This document shows, piece by piece, positions 1 to 8,915 of a stretch of 64,000 nt of DNA (positions are counted from its first letter, which is position 1; each line of letters begins with the position of its first letter). Source of the stretch: JAGVPT01 sp049578505 (GTDB lineage: Bacteria > Bacteroidota > Ignavibacteria > UBA10030 > UBA8401); assembly GCA_049578505.1 (NCBI GenBank), contig JBAUMC010000134.1:1-64000 (forward strand), read 5' to 3'. Below the pieces are notes generated by a model. The model was not told where the DNA came from. It worked only from the letters and a program-made list of their open reading frames with translations, and did no database searches. Position numbers and translations under genes: made by a program.

Positions 1-2972
1 CCTGATTTCCATTCAGACCCCGATGCAGTTGACAGAGCGATAGGCAGCATGCCAAAAATCATCGTCAATGTAGTCATGAGGATCGGTCGCAAACGAGACT
101 GTGCCGCTTCAAGCAATGCTTCATACACCGATAGCCCGTTATCAAGACGGGTCTGATTAGTCCTATCTACAAGAAGGATTGCGTTCTTCGCCACGAGTCC
201 CATCAACATGATGATGCCGAGCATTGAAAAAATGCTCAGGGCTTTTCCCGTCGCCGCAAGTGCAACCATTGCTCCGACCATCGCTAGCGGGATGGAGAAC
301 AACACAACAAACGGATAGACGTACGAATCGTAAAGTGCTACCATGATCAGATAGATGAAGAGAATACCGGTAAGCATCGCGAGAAAGAGATCGGTAAAGC
401 CCTCCGCCCTCATTTTTTCCATTCCAAGGTACGAGAGTGTTATTCCCGGCGGAAGTTGAACACCTGCGATTCTGTTCTTGAAATCCCCCATGATCGTCCC
501 GGTCGGACGTCCAAGAGTCTGGCCATTCACATAAACGAGGCCGATCCGGTCTCTTCTCTCCAATTTTGTCGGTCCGGACGTTTGAGAAATCGACGCAAAC
601 TGCTGCAACTCAACCTGTTGTCCGCGATTATTGACGAACGCGATGCTGGCGATGTCATCTGTCCGGGTTCGGTTGAATTCGTCGAACCGGATTCGAATAT
701 CGTATTCAGTGTTGCCGTCACGGTATTTCGATTGATCGTCTCCGGTCAATGCAATGCGGAGCGTCGTGCCCACGTCGGAAATTGAGAGTCCGAGCTGGGC
801 CATCTTTGCGCGGTCGATCTCGATACGCATTTCCGGCTTTCCCGTCTCCGATGACAACCGAACGTCTGTCGTCCCCGGAACACTCTTCAAAACATCCTCT
901 ACCTGAATCGCGGCCTTCGTAATCTCGTTGAAATCTGTCCCGTTGATTGCAATCTGAATTGCCGATTGATCCGCCGAGCCGAAGAGTCCGATCGGGTTGA
1001 CGTACACCTTCAATCCGGGAATCTCCTTCAATTTCGATTTAATTTCTTCGCCGACCTCGGAGGTCGACTTTCTTCGCTTTTCTTTGGGTATAAGTGTCAC
1101 ATTGATGGTGGTGAGATTATTGCTCGAAAGGGAAATCGAACCTGTGGCCTGAGAGCCAACACCGGTAAAAACTTTCTCAATCTCCGGCATCTGTGCAAAA
1201 ATCCGTTCAATTCGCAGCGCCGTTTGATTGTTCTGCTCGATGGTGGTTCCAGGCGCCAATTCAATCGATACACCGAATTCACCCCTGTCCGATTGGGGCA
1301 TGAATTCATTCCCTATTAAACCCAGCACCGGAAAGAGGAGCGAGACAAGAAATATGCCCAGTGTCGCTATACCGACTCTTGCTTTATGCACAAGCGCCCA
1401 CTTGAGCAGCTTTTGATAGAATTCTGAGAATCGATGGTAGTACCGTTCGAATGCCAGTGCGAATTTTCCGAGCAGGGTTCTATCCGTCAAGCGCTCGAGT
1501 TTTGCAAACCGCGACGCGAGCGTCGGCGTGATGGTGAACGAAACGAAGAGGCTCGTGAGGGTCGAACCAACAACGACCAAGGCGTACTGCCTCATAATCT
1601 GGCCGACGATGCCGCTGACGAGCGAGAGCGGGAGAAACACTACAACGTCGACCATGGTGATGGAGAGCGCAGCAAATCCGATTTCGTTTCTTCCATGAAG
1701 GGCAGCTGCCCGCTGATCTTCCCCCTTCTCAAGATGATGATAGATATTTTCAAGAACGACAATGGAGTCGTCGACGAGAATGCCGATGACCAGAGACATC
1801 CCTAGAAGCGTCATCATATTCAAAGAGAAATCCATAGCATACATGAACCCGAAAGTGGTGATGAGCGACGTCGGGATGGCAACGAGAACGATGAACGAGT
1901 TTCTGACACTGTGGAGAAATAACAGCATAACGATTGCTACCATCAGAACCGCTAGCGAAAGGTCTTGCTTGACCGCGTTTGCAGCATCGAGCGTAAACGT
2001 GGAGCTGTCTTCGGCTATCGTGAAAACGATTCCCTGTTGTTTGTATTCCTCCTGGATCTTTTTCAATTCCTCGCGCACGAGCTTGCTCACCGATACGGCA
2101 TTCGCGTCGGACTGTTTGACCACTTGAATTCCGACCGAGGTAACGCCGTTGACACGATCAATCTGCTCATAGTCCTTTCTCCCGTCCTGGATTTCCGCGA
2201 TATCGCCCAGATGAATATCGCCTCCCAGGCGAGTACGGCCTACGACGAGGCGTCGCAAATCTTCCATCGACGAGAATTTACCGGCGACGCGGACGACAAA
2301 TTGTTCGTCGGCGTCTTTGAAATTGCCGGTCGGAAAATCCATGTTGGCGCTTCGCACAGCTTGCACTACCTGCGGAACGGAGAGAGCGTATGCGCGCACT
2401 TTACTCGCGTTGAGGTTCACATGGATTTCTCTCTCATCGCCTCCCGAGAGTGACACCTGTGCAACCCCCGCAATCTTCGATATTCGCGGCTGGACCCGGT
2501 CGATCATGAATTGATAAAATTCGCGAGAGTCCATCTGGCTCGTGACACCCATGCGGAGAACAGGGATTTCGTCGAAGGCGATTTTGGAGACCGTCGGTTG
2601 TTTTGCATCGGTCGGAAGGGATGCGAGAACAGCGTTAACCTTCCGCGAAGCGTCCTGCACTACGAAATCGATGTTGGCATCCTGCTTGAACTCGATAATG
2701 ACGAGCGACAACCCTTCCAGCGACGAAGAGCGGACATTGTCTATCTTGTCAATACCGGAAACAGCATCTTCAATGATTTTGCTGACATTGTTCTCAACTT
2801 CGTAAGGGGATGCGCCCGGGTAGACCGTCATTATTGTCACAACGGGAATTGACATTTTTGGCAGCAGTTCATAGTTGAGCTGGAAGTAGCTGAAGAGCCC
2901 GAGCACAGCGAGCACGGTGAAAACGACAACGACAAGCGTCGGCCGTTTGATTGATAATTCAGTAATTGTCAT
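1..2972 (-). CDS. RND efflux transporter, AcrB/MexB (HAE1) type, partial
   Basis: Inner-membrane proton-driven pump of a tripartite drug/solvent efflux system. The frame opens with ATG at 2972 (protein begins MTITELSIKRP) and stays open for about 990 codons to the window edge, so the C-terminus is missing. Visible RND features are the N-terminal membrane helix before the pattern SIPVVTIMTVYPGASPYEVE, and the fourth-helix pattern GILVDDSIVVLENI carrying the paired Asp of the proton relay. A second hydrophobic block near the left edge includes LIMVALYDSYVYPFVVLFS. Only 21 bases separate it from the upstream membrane fusion protein gene, so it is the last visible gene of a tetR-tolC-mfp-rnd operon. 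The family call is firm; the substrate is unknown. Confidence 0.93.
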   Translation of the reverse strand, partial: MTITELSIKRPTLVVVVFTVLAVLGLFSYFQLNYELLPKMSIPVVTIMTVYPGASPYEVENNVSKIIEDAVSGIDKIDNVRSSSLEGLSLVIIEFKQDANIDFVVQDASRKVNAVLASLPTDAKQPTVSKIAFDEIPVLRMGVTSQMDSREFYQFMIDRVQPRISKIAGVAQVSLSGGDEREIHVNLNASKVRAYALSVPQVVQAVRSANMDFPTGNFKDADEQFVVRVAGKFSSMEDLRRLVVGRTRLGGDIHLGDIAEIQDGRKDYEQIDRVNGVTSVGIQVVKQSDANAVSVSKLVREELKKIQEEYKQQGIVFTIAEDSSTFTLDAANAVKQDLSLAVLMVAIVMLLFLHSVRNSFIVLVAIPTSLITTFGFMYAMDFSLNMMTLLGMSLVIGILVDDSIVVLENIYHHLEKGEDQRAAALHGRNEIGFAALSITMVDVVVFLPLSLVSGIVGQIMRQYALVVVGSTLTSLFVSFTITPTLASRFAKLERLTDRTLLGKFALAFERYYHRFSEFYQKLLKWALVHKARVGIATLGIFLVSLLFPVLGLIGNEFMPQSDRGEFGVSIELAPGTTIEQNNQTALRIERIFAQMPEIEKVFTGVGSQATGSISLSSNNLTTINVTLIPKEKRRKSTSEVGEEIKSKLKEIPGLKVYVNPIGLFGSADQSAIQIAINGTDFNEITKAAIQVEDVLKSVPGTTDVRLSSETGKPEMRIEIDRAKMAQLGLSISDVGTTLRIALTGDDQSKYRDGNTEYDIRIRFDEFNRTRTDDIASIAFVNNRGQQVELQQFASISQTSGPTKLERRDRIGLVYVNGQTLGRPTGTIMGDFKNRIAGVQLPPGITLSYLGMEKMRAEGFTDLFLAMLTGILFIYLIMVALYDSYVYPFVVLFSIPLAMVGAMVALAATGKALSIFSMLGIIMLMGLVAKNAILLVDRTNQTRLDNGLSVYEALLEAAQSRLRPILMTTLTMIFGMLPIALSTASGSEWKS

Positions 2973-2993
2973 TTCAATTTCCCTTTATGGTCA

Positions 2994-4055
2994 TTAGTTT
3001 CGGACGATGACCGGAGTGTTGTCGCTCAAATTATTTTGGCCGTCAGTCACGACAGCTTCGCCTACTTCAAGACCGCTCGATATGCGTACGATCGTTCCGA
3101 TTTCTTTCTCTGCGACAATGGAACGGAGCGAAGCGATCTTGTTTTTCACGACAAATACTTTTGCATCCTGAAAGCTTCCGACAATTGCCTCGCGCGGAAT
3201 CACCAGCGATTCTTCACCCGCATGAGGTTTGATCGTGATCGTGACAAACATCCCCGCCCGCAACTGTTGCTTGGAGTTATCGAGAAGAATTTCCACGGGA
3301 TACGTGTGGCCTTCATCCCCCTTCGACCCGATTGTAAATACTTTTCCTGCAAACGAGGCTTCCGGATACACGTCGGTCGTGACTTCGGCAGGATCACCAA
3401 CGTGGAGGTGAAACACGTCTTTTTCCGCGATAAAAATTTTTGCCTTCATTTTTGATATATCAACGATATTCGCGATTTGAGTCGCCTGCGGCGCACCCAC
3501 GACCATCGTTCCTTGGTTTACGTACCGCGCCGTAACAATACCGGAGATCGGTGTCGTAATCTTCGTGTCGGTAAGTTGCCGTCTCGCAGTAATGAATTGC
3601 GCTTCCGCCGATTGGAACGACCAGCGGGCTTGTTCGATCTGAGAATCGGAAATAGAGTGCTCATTTGAGAGAGCCTCGTACCTCTGCAGGTCCTTTTTTG
3701 CCCGTTCGTATGTGACTTCGGCAGTTTTGTATGCCGCTTCTTTGAGTTCGCTGTCCACCTCGACCAGAATGGAACCTGCTTTCTTGAAATCTCCCACTTC
3801 GCAATCGACCTTCAGAATCCGTCCTTGCGTTTCAGACAGCACGACGACGTCGTTGATAGCGTTGAGCGTTCCAACCGCCGAGATTTTATCCTCAACGGCT
3901 TCTTTTTGAACGGTGGCAACCGAAACCGAATATGCCGTTGCGACCGATCCTGTACCCGACTCCGAATTCAGGACTGCTTTGTTCCTAACAATCAGGGCCG
4001 TCAGGATAACCACGACGATGCCGCCAATGAGTAATAGTTTAGTTCTTGTGCTCAT
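2994..4055 (-). CDS. Efflux RND transporter periplasmic adaptor (membrane fusion protein)
   Basis: A 353-residue AcrA/MexA-family adaptor bridging the inner-membrane pump and the TolC-type channel. Residues about 7-24 form one N-terminal membrane anchor or uncleaved signal (LLLIGGIVVVILTALIV). A lipoyl/barrel-sandwich half-motif follows (VVVLSETQGRILKVDCEVGD), then an alpha-helical hairpin of about 70 residues, the second lipoyl half (ITTPISGIVTARYVNQGTMV) and beta-barrel/membrane-proximal domains. Length is normal for the family. It lies between tolC-like and RND genes with short gaps, supporting one transcript. No lipobox Cys is visible. Confidence 0.92.
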   Translation of the reverse strand: MSTRTKLLLIGGIVVVILTALIVRNKAVLNSESGTGSVATAYSVSVATVQKEAVEDKISAVGTLNAINDVVVLSETQGRILKVDCEVGDFKKAGSILVEVDSELKEAAYKTAEVTYERAKKDLQRYEALSNEHSISDSQIEQARWSFQSAEAQFITARRQLTDTKITTPISGIVTARYVNQGTMVVGAPQATQIANIVDISKMKAKIFIAEKDVFHLHVGDPAEVTTDVYPEASFAGKVFTIGSKGDEGHTYPVEILLDNSKQQLRAGMFVTITIKPHAGEESLVIPREAIVGSFQDAKVFVVKNKIASLRSIVAEKEIGTIVRISSGLEVGEAVVTDGQNNLSDNTPVIVRN

Positions 4056-4085
4056 GAGTAATATCCTCTTCCGTAGTGTTCGTTG

Positions 4086-5432
4086 CTATTCGCCGATCGC
4101 CTTTGAGAGTTGTGCGATCGCGAGTTCGTAGTTGACCAATGATTGAGTTAAGTTCAGTTTCGCCTCTAAAAGTTCGACCTCTGCATCTCGAAGGTCGGAG
4201 TTCGCGGCAAGTCCCTGCTTGTATTTACCGGTCATAATCCGGTAATTTTCTTCCGCTTGAGCAACCCCTTGTTCGGAGACGGCCTTTCGTTCCTTTGCCT
4301 TCTCTATAGAGAGAAAGCATTGTGTGACCTCAAGCGTGACTCCATCCTCGACAATCGAGAGACCCTCCTGCGCCTGAGCCAACTGCGCCTGCGCTTGTGC
4401 GGTCTGATAACCTGTTTGCCACCAATTCCAAATATCGTACGACAAAGATACTGAGACATCCCATGTTCCCTTAAACTGCTCAGTGACAGGAAAGTAACGC
4501 TGGTTCGGTTCGAGATAGCTGTAATTCCCTACGAGGTAAATTTGGGGCCACCAACTGCCGCGGGCCGATTCAAGACCGGCTTCACCGGCTTTCACCCTCG
4601 CGTTCATACCGAGAACCTCCGGACGCTTTTCCAGAGCGCGCTTGGTCAACGAATCAACCCTATCCCAAGATCTGTCATTGACTTGGATCGTGGAAGCGAG
4701 ATCGATTTCAGTTCTCAAGGGGAGGCCGAGCGTGTTATTCAGCGAATACATCGCAAGCTGAACGTTGTTGTCCGCATCGATCTGCCGAACAAGCGCATCC
4801 GAGAGCTGAACTTGAACTTTCATAAGATCGTTTTTAGTCAACAACCCCTGGTTCATGAGATTCTCTGCATCGGTTTCATGGATTCTCACCTGGCCCACGT
4901 TTTCGTCAACGAAACGTTTCGACTCAATCGCGCGGTACAACGTCCAATACGCTTCTTCAATGTTGTAGATGACCTCAGCTTTATCTCTGCGGTAATCCTG
5001 TTCCGTGGCACGGGCGGTATAGTCTGCGGCTTCGATGGCGCCCGAAATTTTTTGACCCGTAAAAAGCGGTTGCTGCACGGTAGCACGCAATGAATAGTTA
5101 TTTAATATAGTGGGAGACAACGTCAGCGAAAGGTCGGCGGGTGGAAATCCTATTCCGAATGAGTTTGCCGGAAGACTCACCGCCTCGGGCGGAACTTCGC
5201 TCAGCCTGGTATAAGTGCCATTGAACTTCAACGACGGGAGAGCCAGAGTGTTCGTCTCACTTGCTCTGGCAGCGGCGGCATCCAGCTTGAACTGAGAAGT
5301 GTGAAGTGCCTTGCTGTTTTCAAGACCGAGACGAGTCGCCTCCTCGATAGTCAGCGTGAGTTTTTGTTGCGCCCGTGTGATCGATAAGAAACACGCCAGA
5401 AGCACGGCGATTGATAATGATTTATGAAGCAT
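4086..5432 (-). CDS. TolC-family outer membrane efflux protein
   Basis: A 448-residue outer-membrane channel subunit of the tripartite efflux system. It opens with a signal peptide (MLHKSLSIAVLLACFLSITRA, cut before QQ). Two repeated long-helix/beta segments follow, as in TolC/OprM. The N-terminal repeat contains LTIEEATRLGLENSKAL and the C-terminal repeat ends in the typical long amphipathic helices (AEENYRIMTGKYKQGLAAN, then ELLEAKLNLTQSLVNYELA). There is no lipobox, so it is TolC-like rather than an OprM-type lipoprotein. It starts 12 bases after the tetR stop and is followed 30 bases later by the adaptor gene. Confidence 0.92.
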   Translation of the reverse strand: MLHKSLSIAVLLACFLSITRAQQKLTLTIEEATRLGLENSKALHTSQFKLDAAAARASETNTLALPSLKFNGTYTRLSEVPPEAVSLPANSFGIGFPPADLSLTLSPTILNNYSLRATVQQPLFTGQKISGAIEAADYTARATEQDYRRDKAEVIYNIEEAYWTLYRAIESKRFVDENVGQVRIHETDAENLMNQGLLTKNDLMKVQVQLSDALVRQIDADNNVQLAMYSLNNTLGLPLRTEIDLASTIQVNDRSWDRVDSLTKRALEKRPEVLGMNARVKAGEAGLESARGSWWPQIYLVGNYSYLEPNQRYFPVTEQFKGTWDVSVSLSYDIWNWWQTGYQTAQAQAQLAQAQEGLSIVEDGVTLEVTQCFLSIEKAKERKAVSEQGVAQAEENYRIMTGKYKQGLAANSDLRDAEVELLEAKLNLTQSLVNYELAIAQLSKAIGE

Positions 5433-5444
5433 CGTTCCCTCAGA

Positions 5445-6137
5445 TTATTGGTGTTGACGACTTTGATTTTCGATAAGTGTGGCGTACTCCCGACGGCCTT
5501 GCGGAGTGAGGATTGCATCCAGCAGAAGATGAAATGATTCGGCCAAGGTGTGCTTTAAATCAATATTTCTTTCCTTCTTCCACGTTTCGCCTTCCCGGTC
5601 TATTCGTGTCATCAGCGATGTTGCATTCGACCAGATAATTATTGCCATGTCGATGGGATTGATGTCATTCCGGATTTTCTTCTCCTGAACACCTCTATTG
5701 AAAATTTCGATGATCAATTCCCAATTTTTCTGGCTTTCTGCTGCGTAGGTTTTCCTCATTTCCTCCGACACCTCTTTGTGGACGTTAGGACGGTAAGCAG
5801 AATCCAGCATTCGGAAATAGTTTCTCTGGGTATTGAAAAACTCCGTATATGCCCCTTCCAACTGATAGAGAATCTTTACAACCGACGTTTCGTGAGAAAT
5901 TATTCCCTTGAACATTGAATAGAGTAAACGAATGCCGCGCATCATCAAGGCAACATAAATATCCTCTTTACTTTCGAAATGGAGATAGATGGTACCCTTA
6001 CTCAATTCGGCGGCAGTTGCTATATCATCTACCGTAGCTGTAGTGAGTCCTTTTTCAATGAAGACGCGCTGGGCTGCGTCAAGAATTTCTTCTTTTCTCC
6101 GCTCCTTTTCTCTTCCCTTGCGTTCTTGAATTCCCAT
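5445..6137 (-). CDS. TetR/AcrR-family transcriptional regulator
   Basis: Probable local repressor of the efflux operon. The N-terminal domain shows the TetR helix-turn-helix (VDDIATAAELSKGTIYLHFE) and the family hallmark EEILDAAQRVFIEKG before it; the rest is a ligand-binding helical domain. The frame can be extended upstream to an ATG at 6164. The ATG at 6137 (MGIQERKG) is preferred because GGAGAG sits just before it and the basic stretch that usually precedes helix 1 begins there; this gives 230 residues. It is the first gene of the efflux operon, with a promoter-overlapping palindrome upstream (6167-6181), so autoregulation is likely. The inducer is not predictable. Confidence 0.9.
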   Translation of the reverse strand: MGIQERKGREKERRKEEILDAAQRVFIEKGLTTATVDDIATAAELSKGTIYLHFESKEDIYVALMMRGIRLLYSMFKGIISHETSVVKILYQLEGAYTEFFNTQRNYFRMLDSAYRPNVHKEVSEEMRKTYAAESQKNWELIIEIFNRGVQEKKIRNDINPIDMAIIIWSNATSLMTRIDREGETWKKERNIDLKHTLAESFHLLLDAILTPQGRREYATLIENQSRQHQ

Positions 6138-6166
6138 AGACTCTCCAAGTATAAAATAAACCACTA

Positions 6167-6190
6167 GTCATTTATTATGACGATATTATA
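6167..6190 (-). promoter_or_regulatory. Promoter -10 box and candidate TetR operator for the efflux operon
   Basis: On the minus strand a perfect TATAAT lies at 6190-6185. Four bases downstream is the perfect inverted repeat GTCAT-TTATT-ATGAC (6181-6167), which would cover the transcription start. It lies about 30 bases upstream of the regulator start codon. A palindrome in this position fits autorepression by the TetR protein. The -35 region has no convincing consensus, so the promoter assignment is inference. Confidence 0.5.
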
Positions 6191-6251
6191 CGAAAAAAAT
6201 TGTAGTTTTGTTCCATTATTATCGTTAATTTTTCTTCACAGTTGACCCGGA

Positions 6252-6292
6252 ATGGCTGGCACTTTGCCATGGCAAAATGAGCTACCAGCCAT
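6252..6292. repeat. Composite inverted repeat (41 bp)
   Basis: Perfect 8-base arms ATGGCTGG (6252-6259) and CCAGCCAT (6285-6292) enclose a perfect 14-base palindrome TTTGCCATGGCAAA (6263-6276). It lies in the long gap between the efflux operon and the receiver gene. There is no T-run of terminator type on either side. It could be a regulator-binding site, a cruciform or a mobile-element relic. Confidence 0.45.
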
Positions 6293-6596
6293 CATCCGAA
6301 AGCCTTAATTAGCGCACAATAACGGAAATATCCAGGAAATGAGACTTAGAAAATCGAGGTGGGGGATCAAAACAAAACTCAATCACGAATTGGAAGATCA
6401 TTGAGAGGATTGATAAGAAAAATAACACAATCTGAGCAAAGAGGCTGAAGAATAACCTATCCAAAAGGAGCAAGTATGCCCTTCTCTTGACTCTCCTTCC
6501 GATTACTGCTACATTTTCACATTGTAGTCATTGAGAGAGAGATTAATAAAACGAGGATAGTTAAAGCTTTCGGCATGCAAATTCCAATTATATGTA
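6293..6596. other. Intergenic region, nothing recognised
   Basis: About 300 bases of A+T-rich sequence upstream of the receiver-domain gene. I see no convincing reading frame, RNA gene or strong promoter consensus. The bases directly before the ATG at 6597 carry no clear Shine-Dalgarno sequence. Confidence 0.4.
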
Positions 6597-6995
6597 ATGG
6601 CGACTGAACAAAGGAAAAAAGTTCTTATTGTCGATGATGAGAGGCTGACCCGGTCAATCCTCCAGCACAATGTTGTTCTCGCAGGATATGACACGATTGT
6701 TGCACTGAACGGTCAGGAAGCCATACAAAGGATAAAAGAAGATGCACCCGATTTGATCGTTGTAGACTTAGTTATGCCAGACATGAACGGATTTGAATTG
6801 TGTCGTCAGATTAGGAGCAACGAACAAACCCGCAATACACCCGTCATTGTTGTCACAGCCCTGCAAAGTCGAGCGGATGTTGAGGAGGCGAAGTCATGTG
6901 GTGCAGATGCGTGTCTGATGAAACCTATCAAAGCCGAAGAATTCATCAGCCATGTGAAAAAGTATCTCCCTTCCCCGTTCAAATTCACCCCCTGA
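6597..6995 (+). CDS. Single-domain response regulator (receiver only)
   Basis: A 132-residue CheY-like receiver with no output domain. All core residues are present: acidic pair D13-D14 (LIVDDERLT), phosphoacceptor D57 (VVDLVMPDMNG), T87 (VIVVTALQS) and K109 (CLMKPIKAEEF). It would receive phosphate from a histidine kinase and act by protein-protein contact. No kinase, phosphatase or chemotaxis gene is nearby, so its partner is unknown. It stands alone between the efflux operon and a membrane-protein gene on the opposite strand. Confidence is high for the fold, low for any pathway. Confidence 0.9.
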   Translation: MATEQRKKVLIVDDERLTRSILQHNVVLAGYDTIVALNGQEAIQRIKEDAPDLIVVDLVMPDMNGFELCRQIRSNEQTRNTPVIVVTALQSRADVEEAKSCGADACLMKPIKAEEFISHVKKYLPSPFKFTP

Positions 6996-7253
6996 ATTAT
7001 CTTTCCCATCCCGTGCTCTATCTCCTCATTTAGAGCCCTTCACTCATTTCCAGTATTAAACTAAAATAATTATCGTGGAGGAGTTCAACGACGCTAAAGT
7101 GCGATCGGTTTATGCATAATCGGACGAGGTATCTCACCCAAGTCACGCTTCAAAATATCAAAGATATCTCTTCGCCAAAAGCATCCTTGGTCCAAAACGC
7201 TTCAAGGCAATAGCCCGTCATCAACAACCAGCCGGATAGACTTGGAATAATGA

Positions 7254-7814
7254 CTATGCAATGATCGGCTTTTTGAGCGAATCAATAAATGCTTCACCGG
7301 CCTGAACACCGAGCCCCAGACCTGTTCCGATCATAATACCGTCGATAAAATTGTCGCGGAACACCGATGGCGGCATAGCTGAAACATTCTGAAGCACCCC
7401 GACAATCATCGTCAGAAGGACGAACATTGTCCCGTAGACGAGACCGATAACAATAAATTTTCCCCAATTGAACACAGCGAGTCTTCGTTCGAATACAAAT
7501 GCGAGCCAAACAACCGGCAGGTTCACCCCGAAAGACCAGAAGCCAGAATAGAGGACCGGCATCGACGCAGTCGCGACAATGAACTGAACCGCACTCGTGC
7601 ACACAGCCGCCGTAATCGCTTCCGACAATCCGCGCACATGATAGAAGGCGAAAATAAATGCCCCCGTTAAACCAAATGCTATATATGCAAAATAAATATC
7701 TTTGTAGTTGAAGACCTCGCTGCCATGCATGATAAGTCCAACCGTCATACTTCCCACTGTACCACTCAGCGTAATAAGACAGAGTTTCCAAAGCTGCCCG
7801 AAAATGTTCTTCAT
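7254..7814 (-). CDS. Small polytopic membrane protein of unknown function
   Basis: A protein of 186 residues with about five hydrophobic segments (for example LCLITLSGTVGSMTVGLIM, IYFAYIAFGLTGAFIFAFY and FIVIGLVYGTMFVLLTMIV). The frame extends upstream to 7895, but the ATG at 7814 is preferred because a near-perfect AAGGAGG lies five bases before it. I do not recognise the family. Charged residues cluster at the short loops and at the C-terminal FIDSLKKPIIA. The neighbours are monocistronic and give no functional hint. Confidence 0.65.
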   Translation of the reverse strand: MKNIFGQLWKLCLITLSGTVGSMTVGLIMHGSEVFNYKDIYFAYIAFGLTGAFIFAFYHVRGLSEAITAAVCTSAVQFIVATASMPVLYSGFWSFGVNLPVVWLAFVFERRLAVFNWGKFIVIGLVYGTMFVLLTMIVGVLQNVSAMPPSVFRDNFIDGIMIGTGLGLGVQAGEAFIDSLKKPIIA

Positions 7815-8219
7815 GAAATCCTCCTTCGACAATGAGAGAGCCAATGTCGGTTTTTCAGTCGTTGTATTTATTTCTCCAATCGTTGTTACAACCATCGTTT
7901 AACGAGAGCACGTATCTCCCCGATGTTAATAAGGGTCGAAATCTCTGCGCTGAATATGGGATTATTTCTTAGTATTGTCAAATCGAATTCACTCTGAATC
8001 TCAGATGCTGCATTTGCAATTTTTTTCTTCCATTGGACAACCGGCGTTGCCATCAGCAGTACTGCTGCATGGAAGCTGACCGTTCGTTTTTCCCGGCTTT
8101 CTATTTCTGCTCCGCTATCGACTCTTGCATTCTTATTCCAATGGGCGATAAGGACGCAATGATTGCTTGATTATTTTGAAATAATTTTTTGCGCCCTTTG
8201 CGGTGAATGAGTTGTGGAA
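7815..8219. other. Intergenic region with a possible 55-codon ORF or gene remnant
   Basis: No annotated-size gene lies here. On the minus strand the frame ending in TAA at 7886-7888 is open back to a stop near 8170. It contains one ATG at 8053, giving a 55-residue reading (starts MATPVVQWKKK, ends EIRALVKRWL). The open frame continues about 35 codons upstream of that ATG with protein-like composition (for example NHCVLIAHWNKNARVDSG). There is no Shine-Dalgarno before the ATG, so it may be a decayed 5'-truncated gene or chance. The remainder shows nothing recognisable. Confidence 0.25.
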
Positions 8220-8915
8220 TTAATTTTTACTGGGATACCCTATAGTTTGCCCGAAGAGTACCCGTTGTTCTGCGCGGAGTTCTAACTTTGCCGCAAGACC
8301 CGTCTTGTCGCAATTATGGAACCATGATGCAAGACCTTGAGATGCCGCGAATAAGTAAACGTTGCCTGCAATCAGGCCGGTATCAACATAATAATATGAT
8401 TTTTGAACTTCATGGTTCTGAAGTCCAGGTTCCTGAAAACCAGTAGTATGCGTAAGCTTGTGAATATCCACGACATAAATTAGCTGAACCGGAGCGTTCG
8501 CCACAAAATCCATCTGGCTAGTGCCGATCGCCAAAGAACGGAAATCGCCTGCGAGTACGGGATCCAGCTTGTGATGAGATGCATTATATAGATAGACTCC
8601 ATCCTGCATCGCAACATAGAGGTCTATTTCCTGGGAATTGCTTGCGGACGCAGCAGTTCTTCCAGGAGTGTCGAACGGACCATTTTCTCGATTGACTCCC
8701 CAGGCCGCCCAGAGAAGATTTGAAAGTAATTGTGACGGAAGTTTCTTATTGCCTATTTCTCGGATGGTTTTTCTTCTTTGTAACGCTTTCATAACTGACA
8801 TATTGCCGCCCGTTGACGGTTTCGGCAAATTTATAGGTAACAGACTCTTTTGCGAGGCGAAGGCCTCAATTATAGAAGCACCTCGAGATCCCCTATTCTT
8901 CATTTTATGAATCAT
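8220..8915 (-). CDS. Nitroreductase-family protein, SagB-type
   Basis: FMN-dependent oxidoreductase fold of the nitroreductase superfamily, 231 residues. The start pattern MKALQRRKTIREI, the following NLLWAAWGVNREN and the late segment VDTGLIAGNVYLFAASQGLA are characteristic of the compact SagB-like nitroreductases. The C-terminus ends LFGQTIGYPSKN. The frame opens at a TTG (8927), but ATG 8915 is preceded by GGAGG at five bases and is the better start. The residues before the fold (about 1-40) are basic with no signal peptide. The substrate is unknown; no biosynthetic partner genes are recognisable beside it. Confidence 0.85.
   Translation of the reverse strand: MIHKMKNRGSRGASIIEAFASQKSLLPINLPKPSTGGNMSVMKALQRRKTIREIGNKKLPSQLLSNLLWAAWGVNRENGPFDTPGRTAASASNSQEIDLYVAMQDGVYLYNASHHKLDPVLAGDFRSLAIGTSQMDFVANAPVQLIYVVDIHKLTHTTGFQEPGLQNHEVQKSYYYVDTGLIAGNVYLFAASQGLASWFHNCDKTGLAAKLELRAEQRVLFGQTIGYPSKN

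Noticed and set aside
7090..7253. Protein-like minus-strand reading ending at 7094 (ending IPRPIMHKPIAL)
   Set aside because: It is only about 35 codons before an in-frame stop, with no start or ribosome binding site, and I recognise no family. Possibly a gene remnant but not supportable.
8175..8205. ATTATTTTGAAATAATTTTTT hairpin with T-run on the plus strand
   Set aside because: No plus-strand gene ends nearby; a short A+T hairpin of this kind can be chance, and on the minus strand it is in the wrong orientation.
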